Assembly: GCA_032716605.1 (NCBI GenBank)
Contig: CM064512.1
Coordinates: 22,135,810 to 22,199,809 of the forward strand
Direction of reading: 5' to 3'
Length of the DNA stretch: 64,000 nucleotides
Origin: Paralithodes platypus
Lineage: Eukaryota; Arthropoda; Malacostraca; Decapoda; Lithodidae
A program made the translations under genes and the position numbers. The notes below the pieces were generated by a model. The model was given only the letters and a program-made list of their open reading frames with translations, searched no databases and was not told the DNA's origin. This document shows positions 1 to 9,000 of the stretch, piece after piece; positions within the stretch are counted from its first letter, which is position 1, and every line of letters starts with the position of its first letter.

Positions 1-905
1 TGTCCAAAAACCAACTCGTTCGGGCTAAATCCCAAGCTCTCCCCAGGTACTTCTCTCGCAGCAAATAAAACGTATGGGAGACCTAGATCCCAGTCCTTCC
101 CATTTTCCATGCAATAACACCGCAACATACTCTTGAGAGTCGAGTGCCACCTTTCCAAAAATCCCTGACTCTCGGGATGGTAGGCAGATGACACCACAGA
201 CACTATCCCATGTTGCTGCATGGTCTGCTTAAACAGAGCAGAAGTAAAATTGGATCCCTGATCAGACTGGATCTCCTGAGGGTAGCCATAACGAGAGAAA
301 TAGACAAGTAGGTTTTTGACAACAGTCTTAGCCATCCCGTTGCGCATGGGGTAAGCATCTGGATACCGTGTTGCTACATCCATTACAGTTAGTACAAATT
401 TATTGCCGGCACTAGTGGGGGGCAATGGGCCAACCATATCGATAACTACTTTGCTGAAGGGCGGCCCAATGACAGGGATGGGTTGTAACGGGGCTCTCGG
501 GATGACCTGATTGGGTTTCCCAACAACTTGACAAGTGTGACACTGTGACACCCATGACACGACACTCGCCTTTAACCCAGGCCACCAGAAAAGCTTGCTC
601 AGAGCTGCCTCCGTCTTACGTGCCCCCAGGTGCCCTGCCAAAGGCACATCATGAGCTAATCTCAATAAGCTCTCACGGCACACCCTCGGTACTACTAACT
701 GGTCCACTAATCCTGACCCGCCATCCCACTTTTTCTTGGGATCCTGATGTCTCCGATACAAGATCCCCTCGGACAAGAAAAAATCACCAGGCTGCGCATC
801 CCCATCGCTCTCCAGTTCGATAGCACCATTACCACACGCCCTGACTTCAGGATCTTCCAGCTGCAAGGAACATATATCAGCAGGTGCGAGATTATCCAAG
901 TTCAT
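1..905 (-). CDS. pol: pol ORF, integrase part (partial at window edge)
   Basis: The frame is open for about 301 codons from an ATG at 905-903 down to position 1 and runs off the window. I translated it by hand from the minus strand. It has the retroviral/gypsy integrase layout. The HHCC zinc-binding module is at about residues H85, H92, C122 and C125 (LAHDVPLAGHLG, then CHTCQ). The DDE core is at about D156 (VVIDMVGPL), D215 (QSDQGSNFTS) and E251 (GFLERWH). It is followed by the AAREVPGESLGFSPNELVFG stretch typical of gypsy integrases. The enzyme would insert the element's cDNA into host DNA in the nucleus. The ATG overlaps the TGA stop of the upstream gag-protease ORF (ATGA, 905-902), so translation may reinitiate there; a -1 frameshift is the alternative. 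No RT lies between protease and integrase. RT is expected downstream, outside the window. Confidence 0.88.
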   Translation of the reverse strand, partial: MNLDNLAPADICSLQLEDPEVRACGNGAIELESDGDAQPGDFFLSEGILYRRHQDPKKKWDGGSGLVDQLVVPRVCRESLLRLAHDVPLAGHLGARKTEAALSKLFWWPGLKASVVSWVSQCHTCQVVGKPNQVIPRAPLQPIPVIGPPFSKVVIDMVGPLPPTSAGNKFVLTVMDVATRYPDAYPMRNGMAKTVVKNLLVYFSRYGYPQEIQSDQGSNFTSALFKQTMQQHGIVSVVSSAYHPESQGFLERWHSTLKSMLRCYCMENGKDWDLGLPYVLFAAREVPGESLGFSPNELVFG

Positions 906-3169
906 CTTAAATAATTTATTTCCACCTCCAATGTCCCGCTGAGCCATCCTTTCCTCACGCTGCGCATAACGATGCTGTCGCAGAGTCTCTTCCTGCCCTG
1001 CACCTGCACTAGCGGTGACAGGCCCCGGGCCTCTCCAGACTCTAACATAGGTGCCAATAATGAGTCGCCAAGAAACACTGCCGGCTCAAAACTCTCCAAT
1101 TGACCAACACTTCCCGTTTTCTTGTGACCTTTCCTCCGCGGTTTGATAGACTGAGGTGGTGGCTGCTGCAAGGCTCCGGATGTCTGAGAACGCGTCACAA
1201 CACACGCCATGGTTTGTACGCTACACTTCTCAACCCACTCCTGTTCCTCCCTACTAACGTCGGCCGCCTTCTCGGCAACGACCAAGGGTGAAACCTTAGA
1301 AGCAGGCACCGCAAAGTCGTTGCCGAGGAGGAGGTCGACGCCCCCAACAGGCAAGTTCTCTACAATTCCGACATCCAGCTCCTTCGCCACACCACCCACC
1401 TCCAGCTCCATCCGCACCAGCGGGTAGGACTTCGTAGCATTGATCCCCTGAACTACCACCACCCGAGCAGCGTTAATCGGTCTACCAGTAAAGTTCCTTA
1501 ACAAGGTCTGAGAAGCCCCAGTATCACGCAATAGCTTAACTCCTCGCCTTTCGCCAGCCCACCTCACAAAACCATGCCCTCTATGACCCCCAAAGACGTC
1601 GCGGACAGGGTTCGAGCCTTCCGGACTCTTGAACACAGGCTGTGTCCCAACCTCTGACGAACTACCCTTGGCAAACTCAGAAGATATAGGCGACACCCCT
1701 ATGCTGCGGGCCAATGACACAACCTTGTTTGGTGGCTTGTTCGGACAAGCATTTGCAAAGTGACCCTCCTTGTGACATGCAAAGCACTCTTTACTCTTTG
1801 GTTTCCCTTGGGAGTGGGAGGTACCATTAGACTTCTTATACGGGACGGTATTTGGTTTATGTTCAGTTTTATTGTCAGTGCTACATGGTTTTGTGTATTT
1901 ATGTGTATCAAAATTCTTGGGAGGGGGAGGGGTACGATCCTTTGCACCCGACTCACTCCTAGCTGCTGCTTCGCACCCTCGAATTAATGACAGTCGGAGG
2001 TCAGCCATTTCTGCTGCCTCCTGGAGAGTTCTAGGATTTTTTTCCTTTATATTTAATGTTAAGTCCCCGCCTGTGCACTTAAAGAACTGCTCCAAGAGAA
2101 CCAGCTCACTCAACTCCTCAAAAGTAGCTGCCCTCTCAGAATGCAGCCAATGTCGTAGTGCATCAGACAAGTCCCGGGCGTGTTCTAGGAAGGTACTATC
2201 CTTGCCCTTAGTAACACCCCGAAACTTCAAGCGGTAAGTTTCTGGTTGTAACTCATAGGCCCGTAGCACAGCCTTCTTTAGCTCATCATAAACTACACAG
2301 GACTCTAAAGGTAGTGCATCATACGCTTTTAGCCCCTTTCCTAGGAGTCTTGATGAAACTAATGCTGCCCACTTTTCCTGAGGCCACTGGTGTTCCTGAC
2401 ACTTCTTCTCAAATCGCATAAAAAACTCAGTCACACATAATTCATCGAACACAGGAACTAGTTTAAGCAGGTGCGACAATGATTGGTCCCGATGTCTGTT
2501 ACCTCCCCCAATATTTCGCCCTGTTACCTCCACTCGAGATCTCTCCAGCTCCCTGTCAGCCCGATACCTAGTAGACTCTGCCTGCAGTTCAGCCTCTCGT
2601 ATAGCTGTTCTCTCTGCAGCCTCAGCCTGCGCTCTAGCAACCTCAGCCTGCACACTAGCCTGTCTTTCGGTAGCCTCAACCTGAGCTCTAGCGGCCTCAA
2701 CCTTGGCCATCTCAAGCCGAAACAACAAATCTGGAGTCAACCCTTGAGGAGGGGAAGGTGCATTTAATGGAGAGGGTCCCTGTGATTGAATTCCACGCTG
2801 CCATTGACCATCAACTTGGGGGTATGTACTAAATTCAGGCACCCTGACGTTTGATACGGGGGTAGAGTGGAGGGGGGGCTGGGGACCGGGGCCCCCAGTC
2901 GCCTCTCCACCCAGGTCTCTCCCTTCTAAACCCAATATCAAAGTCCTCAGCTGATCTTTCCTCATGCCACTTAAACCCTGGTGACCCTGAAGACCTGCCA
3001 CACACTTTAAGCCATACTTATTCAGCTTCAACACCCTGGCAGCGGTAAGGGGCACCTCTAAAAATCTTCTAGCACCCTCCTCGCTATCGACTAGCCACTC
3101 CACAGGTCTTTCTCCCTCCGAGCCTGTATCGTGACCTGACCCATCACTGTGTTCTGATGTATTAGACAT
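902..3169 (-). CDS. gag: gag-protease polyprotein of Gmr1-like element
   Basis: A 755-residue ORF starts at an ATG (MSNTSEHSDG). An Arg/Glu/Ala-rich, probably coiled-coil segment is at about residues 150-215. A capsid-like helical region follows (about 225-400). A CCHC zinc knuckle (CFACHKEGHFANAC) is at about 462, and an aspartic protease active site (LLRDTGASQTLL) has its Asp at about 549. Downstream is the protease flap/C-terminal signature VDLLLGNDF. Gag would package the RNA and the protease would mature the particle. After CVVTRSQ the ORF has a basic, low-complexity tail of about 95 residues, then stops with TGA overlapping the ATG of the integrase ORF. A homologous but decayed arrangement lies at 17473-19765. 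No break is visible. Family assignment is secure; the clade rests on gene order. Confidence 0.9.
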   Translation of the reverse strand: MSNTSEHSDGSGHDTGSEGERPVEWLVDSEEGARRFLEVPLTAARVLKLNKYGLKCVAGLQGHQGLSGMRKDQLRTLILGLEGRDLGGEATGGPGPQPPLHSTPVSNVRVPEFSTYPQVDGQWQRGIQSQGPSPLNAPSPPQGLTPDLLFRLEMAKVEAARAQVEATERQASVQAEVARAQAEAAERTAIREAELQAESTRYRADRELERSRVEVTGRNIGGGNRHRDQSLSHLLKLVPVFDELCVTEFFMRFEKKCQEHQWPQEKWAALVSSRLLGKGLKAYDALPLESCVVYDELKKAVLRAYELQPETYRLKFRGVTKGKDSTFLEHARDLSDALRHWLHSERAATFEELSELVLLEQFFKCTGGDLTLNIKEKNPRTLQEAAEMADLRLSLIRGCEAAARSESGAKDRTPPPPKNFDTHKYTKPCSTDNKTEHKPNTVPYKKSNGTSHSQGKPKSKECFACHKEGHFANACPNKPPNKVVSLARSIGVSPISSEFAKGSSSEVGTQPVFKSPEGSNPVRDVFGGHRGHGFVRWAGERRGVKLLRDTGASQTLLRNFTGRPINAARVVVVQGINATKSYPLVRMELEVGGVAKELDVGIVENLPVGGVDLLLGNDFAVPASKVSPLVVAEKAADVSREEQEWVEKCSVQTMACVVTRSQTSGALQQPPPQSIKPRRKGHKKTGSVGQLESFEPAVFLGDSLLAPMLESGEARGLSPLVQVQGRKRLCDSIVMRSVRKGWLSGTLEVEINYLR

Positions 3170-3374
3170 GTTTGTGTACTGCAGTAATTATCACGGTTAT
3201 AGAATGTGCCTTATCTCCTATGCAAGTATGTATATACTAATGTTATTTAAAGTCTTTAATGTGTTATATTGGTTGCTCCAAAAAAAAAACTCTATTTCCA
3301 CTGTATTCCTCTAATCATAAGGAATCTCAAAACAAATGACCACTATATTCCTCTGTTCAGTAAATCCTATGCAA

Positions 3375-3382
3375 GGTCGCCA
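3375..3382 (-). promoter_or_regulatory. primer-binding site (tRNA-Arg type)
   Basis: On the minus strand, two bases after the LTR end (CGTAACA), comes TGGCGACC. This is the complement of the 3' end of an arginine tRNA including CCA, as I recall it, and is used by several arthropod gypsy elements. Complementarity beyond eight bases is weak (TTGCATAGG follows). Confidence 0.6.
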
Positions 3383-3384
3383 TT

Positions 3385-5616
3385 TGTTACGTCCTGGGAT
3401 ATATAAACACTGGGCTCTTTCTATTGGACTAGGTATGCGGCAACAAGCAACAACGGAAAACGCTAGATCCAACCCTTATCTATAAACCCAGGCAACAAAC
3501 CACCCTAAACCGTCAAGAGTCCTGCCTGGACAACGAGGTATCCTATGACTCGGTTACAGGGTGCACGCACTATAGACTGCTGATAGTCAAGCAGGCTATA
3601 TAAAAGATCACACAATTAAGTTGACTTAAAGCTTCAAGGAAAAGATAGATAACGGAATTAAATTGCAGAAACAATTTAATAACAAACTAGAAGAAAGTAC
3701 ATTTAACGTTACGTTAATTAATACAACTAATCACCCCTGCGTGAAAGAAGGTGAAAGCAAACAGTCCTCAAAACATCGTACAGGTAGACAAGATGCGGGT
3801 TTCTAAACTGCATGCGGCTACTGTAGGATCTGATGCTTAGCAAAGAAAGTACGTTACGGATTTAGAGAACTCTTAACTCATAAGCAGGAATAAATACTAG
3901 TGATAGGCCATACAGTGTATAATGGCATAGGTATAATTAAATAAAGGCAGCAACTCGCAACATAACCACATACAGGTGTGCTTCTCACTCTTAGTCAGGC
4001 AAGCCTGCTCGGACAGAGTCTCTAAGCCACACCCTGACTCACAATGCTCACAAAAACGGTAAACTGTGGCACAATAACAAGCATACAGAAATAATAAACC
4101 CCTAGCTGTTAATCTGCCAGGTGGCAGAGGTCTAGCTGGAAGGATATAGGCTTCGGATACCCGGGCTGAGCCACCTGCTCTAGCCTAGGGACGTTCCCAA
4201 GTCTGTGCGCCAAATTACTCTAATTGAAAGGGTGCTCTCTTGAGAGACTCAGATCGCAAGTATCTGACTCTCTCCTGGCGACCCTAAAACAAAAGCAAGA
4301 CGTGCTAGCGCAGTGCTGAGTGGACTAGGCAAGGGCCCTCACACAACACAACACTAGACACACAGGGACACAGACAAGAAAATGCCCCCAGACTCCCACG
4401 GGTATCCTAGTAAAGTCGTGCGGGTCCACAGGACTCGCACCAGCAGAGACTTTACTTAAAGGATCGCAAAAAGCCTCTCCTCCGGTCTAGCCCCTGCTAA
4501 CCTGACACAAGAACACACTAGCAAGCATGAAACCACCAAATATGAGACAACAAAAAAGCTTCCTAGGTCTCATTAACAATTACATCTCTGCATAAGGCCC
4601 AAAATCCTATCTAATTATCTGAGAGCTCGTCGTTAATACAATAATAGATATAAGGTCTATCAAGGGGATGGGATAATTAAATAGATTGGTGAAGTAGTGG
4701 AAAGAAGGTATACAAAGTAAGAGAGAAAGTTTCTAAGTGGGGTTGAGAGGGATAGATATCAAGGGGGTCCGAAGGGTACGACAGTGAGGTGAGCTCTGAG
4801 TCTTGAATCTGTCTGGACCCCACCCTAGGCATGCAAAATACATCCCAGGCTTGGCAACACTCAACACAGTTGCCGGGTCAAAATCGTCTACCCCGTGCGT
4901 GAGTCGAAACTAAGCCTAACGTTGCAATCAAATGCATATGGCAACGCTTCAGGCTCGTCCCAAGCTGGCGCGAAGCAACGTCCCCCAGCCGGTCTCTCTC
5001 TCCCGCTCGTCTCCTCCCACTCTCACTAGACTTGCATCTTATATATTATAATGAAACAATCAACTATCGAGAATAAAATATACTAAGATGCGTTGGTTAA
5101 GAATAAGGGCAGCTACAAGCTGTGAAACAACATAAGAATATCCCAGACATTAGTTACGTTGTCGTAGGATATATACTAAGGAAAAGCCTGCCGGCCAGCT
5201 GCCGCCAGCCGGTTTCTAAACGGCTGGGCAGCCGACGCGCCAGCACGTGGCTACTATACAGAAGCGTCACAGTATTAGTGAGTTTTTCTTTGTTGTTTTA
5301 CTCTTGTGACTATTTATTCTTTTGCTCAAGCCATACTAATATTTTGTTTTACCTATATACCTGGGATTGTTATAATAGTGCCTGCTAGGGGGTGTCTGGT
5401 GGGGAGAGGATATACTCTAATAATCACTTAGATTATAGAGACATATATTATCATAGTGCCATAAGAACTTGGGCTTCTGGTACTTATACTAGTTAGCGTC
5501 TATATCCTCTCACGTCTGTCTCTGTGTTGTCCCTCTGGGGTGTCTACACCTCTGGATAATCAGGTCGAATTACTTGTAAACTATTACCTAGCTTCTAGTC
5601 CCAGAGGGGCGTAACA
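3385..5616 (-). repeat. 5' LTR of the Gmr1-like element (2,232 bp)
   Basis: The + strand begins TGTTACGTCCTGGG and ends CAGAGGGGCGTAACA, so on the element strand the LTR runs TGTTACG...CGTAACA, a perfect 7-bp terminal inverted repeat with TG/CA ends. The left edge abuts the primer-binding site and gag, which fixes orientation. No coding potential is convincing inside; a short open frame around 5122-5388 is probably chance. The partner LTR is outside the window, so LTR identity and age cannot be judged. The length is large for an LTR. Confidence 0.75.
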
Positions 5617-5760
5617 ACTGGCACAAAATGGAACATCCAGCTGGCCACGGAATACGGAAAGTAAATAGTATATACAGAGACAGCCTGATGGTACACATTT
5701 TGAAAGCAAACAAGACTCATATTAGCACACGAAAATAACGAGGCGGAAGATGAAAAGAAA

Positions 5761-5897
5761 TAGTCTATGAGCCAAGACCCGAATTTTGGGATATCGGTAC
5801 CACCCGGGGTGACTAATTCTCTTAGGTGTTTTTAGCTTGCTACATGTCTCTAGTTTATGTTTTGATATGATAGCCCTTGCACATTGGTAGCTTAATG
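5761..5897 (+). repeat. Left TIR of the long-ORF element
   Basis: Matches the reverse complement of 11224-11349 over most of its length with substitutions and one gap of about nine bases near the outer end. Shared blocks include GATATCGGTACCACC, GGGGTGACTAA and TGGTAGCTTA. Confidence 0.7.
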
Positions 5898-6088
5898 GTC
5901 GTTATCACTTCTTGAATAGACATACCCTACCGAAAATTCCGAAATTTTTTAAAATGTCAAATTTGGGGACAGGAATGCCTAAATGTCAACAAAATGCATA
6001 TAGTAATTGTCACATTTAATACAAGTCCTGTAAATACACACTAAGCATGCCATGGGCTTGTACATACTATTATGGCAAATTACTACTC

Positions 6089-9000
6089 CTAAATATCATC
6101 TACGTCAGACTCGGAATCTGACTGTTGTGCCACCGGCTCTTCTTCAATAGCCTTGTTCTGACATGTCTGTAACCTGCACATGTCCGTGCATTTTAGACCA
6201 TTGCTGAGGCAAGTACACTTAGGGAGTTCGCATGACCGCACACACTTGCAAGACAGTAGCTGCATAACAGCATCTGGTGCTGGTGAGCCTCGCATCCAGT
6301 TGACGGCAAGCTTACCGTCCTCATCTGTCATCCAACCGCAGTCTGTTGGGTTCGCAACAAATGGCTGGCTCTGAAGACTTCTCCTCCAGATCGCAGCCTG
6401 GTAGTTTGCACGCAGTGCATGCATGAAGAGGCAGTCCTCACAAGGAGGGAGTTGACTTGACTCTACCTCTCCACGTCTTGCACAGAACAGCTCATACCGA
6501 AGCTTGTTTACCTTAGTTGTGTGGGTAGATGGTAGGTACATGTGGCAGGTGATTTCCTGTAGCTTCTCAAAGAGTTCAGGAGACACTTCCCATGAGCGTC
6601 CAAGTTCGTGAAAAGCATGCTGGTATGTCTTGTCCATCTTCACCTGCTTGAGTGTCGTCATCTTCCCTCGGCCAGCGAATGCACTGACGGTATCACAGCC
6701 TGTAAAGGCATGCATACCAATCAATGAATCACACACGCTGCCTCCCAGTGTGCGGCTCAGTGTGGTGATATCCAGGAATCTTGTCCGGTTCTTCGTCCCG
6801 CACTTCTGGAACAGATGGGATGGGATCTTGTGGCACATGCCAAGACACAACACCATGACGTCTGTATCTTCTGCAGTGATGATGACAGACTTGTTCCCAG
6901 ATTCTGCTGCATGAAGTGCATGGAGAAGAAGGCGTGTGTCTGCTTCTTCTTGAGTTGACTTAAGCTCAGGAGCCTCTTCCCACTGCTCTTTGGTGATCTT
7001 GAAGCAGCGCTGCTCACATGTGACATACAGCTCCTTGTCCTTGAGCTTCTCCCTGTGCTGTGGTGCCTTCCATTCTTCTACCAAGAACTTGATAAGACTT
7101 GCCTTGTTGGAGGAACTACCGAGTAACTTTCTCCACTGCTGGATGTTGTGCCCAGGTTGAATGTTCTTGAAATGAATTCCTGTGCCTGCACTTCTTTTGG
7201 CTCGTTCTGCATCCTTGATGGATGTCTCCTTGTAGATATTAAACACAACATCAATGCGCCTGCTCTTAGCACCTTCATGAACAGCGTGACTCAGTGCTGT
7301 ACCTGCAAGCTGTGAAAAAGTTTTGTCGTTTCCCTTCAGTTTGTGGACCAGGCTCATCCCATCAATTATGGTAGCAGAGGGCTCGGGTATCACTTTTGCA
7401 GGAGAAACATTCCTCTCTAACTCCTTTGCGAGGGCAGCCTTGTTGGTCTTGCGGAGAGACCCATCACCGCTGGCAAGTGCCCAAGGCAAAGGCCCCAGGG
7501 GATGAGCCAAGACATCACTCATTTTGAGCTTTCTGTTCTCGGCAACAAGGATCATCTGGCCAAATAGGTTCCTGTCAGCCTTTAAGATAACCTCCTTGGC
7601 ATGGTCTTGTGAGCGTGGCTTCATTCTGATGTTAGTGAACGTTCTCAGTTTCGTCTTCGTCATCGTGTCATGAAACTGTATAGTTGGCGTATCGATCTCC
7701 AGGCGCTCTTCCTTGAAGGCTTGATATGCATCCTCTCCTATTCTGTAGGCCCCTAGAAGGTCTTTGACAAATTCTGGTGGTGCCATAGTCGCAGTTGACA
7801 AACTGACAAGATCTTCTTGCTCTGCGTTGAAGGGGTTCAACCAGCTGGTCTCCATCAGTTGAACTAAAGATTGGACATCGGCCTCATCTCTTTTAATCCT
7901 GGGCATCTGTAGGTCTGGGTGGCTGAAGTCAGTATACTTTTGGCCTACTACCATAGTCCTGAGCTGCCTTAAGTACCTGCTGCGATACTCCGATGTCAGG
8001 TAGTACCTGGCGACAGCTCCGCCTTTCAGGCTGAAGCCTTTTGTGCCCCCTGGTGTCTGGGTGTCTTTGTTGATCGTCTCTTCGATTGTCTGGTCCACAG
8101 GGATCCGTCCAAAGGGATTCTTGCTACCGATCTGGACCGAAAAGCCACCTTGCATGAAGTGTTCATGGACCTCTGGGTGTTCAATGGGCAGTCGAGACAT
8201 CAAGGCATAGTAGTAGGTTAGGAACCGGGCATAGTTCACTTTGTCATAGGCAAAACACCACGGTATCATCTGTCGGATTGCTCCTAGGTGGAGCATCCAG
8301 TTGCCTTCTCTGGAGGCTCGAATTAAGTCCAGCATGATCTCAACCATGTCCAGGTATGACATCCAGAATGCTGAGAGGTTGTGTTCATCTCTGAGGGTCT
8401 CAAGATAAACTTGGAAAAGCTTCATGATATGTGTGCATGATTCACTCTCCATCAGCTCTTGAAAGAGTCCCTGAGACACATTGCTGTGAAAGCTGTTGAT
8501 GTCCTTCAGTGTTTCATCTAGATGGTGTATGTCCCTTGAATGGTTTTCTTCTAGCCATGAAAGGAAGCCTTTCCATGCAAGCCTCATCAGTGCTTCATAC
8601 ACGAGCTTGTGTAGTCTCACTGCTCTGTTGTACCTCTTGCCGTTCATCACTCCTGACACTGATCCTTCTGCGATGATACCTGATTCCACACACAGATCTC
8701 TAAGACCTGCATCTTGAAACCTCTTTCCTATGGTGGAGATGAGATTACAGATTGTGTGGAAGACGCCCATCCTGATGATAATGTTCTTGAACTTCTCTTG
8801 TTTCCAGATAACTTCGGCAGCTTTGGCATGGAGTGCTTGATCAAACACGCACACAATCTTGTTAAGCTGTAAGGACTGCATGATAGCATGCGTTTGTTCC
8901 AAGATTTCATTAACGGTGGACATTTCTGTTGCGGGAGCATTGATAGTGGGCAGGTAGCTTACAGTGTCCTGAACCACTGCAATGTCTCTGCGCATTTTGA

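Larger units (their letters stand above)
1..5616 (-). mobile_element. Gmr1-like Ty3/gypsy LTR retrotransposon, 5' half, cut by window edge
   Basis: On the minus strand the order is LTR (5616-3385), primer-binding site, gag-protease ORF (3169-902) and integrase ORF (905 to the window edge). Protease is followed directly by integrase, so reverse transcriptase and RNase H must lie beyond position 1 if the element is complete. That pol order (PR-INT-RT-RH) is known for Gmr1-like Ty3/gypsy elements and is unlike ordinary gypsy. Both visible ORFs are free of stops and frameshifts, so the copy looks young. The 3' LTR and target duplication are outside the window. Confidence 0.85.
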
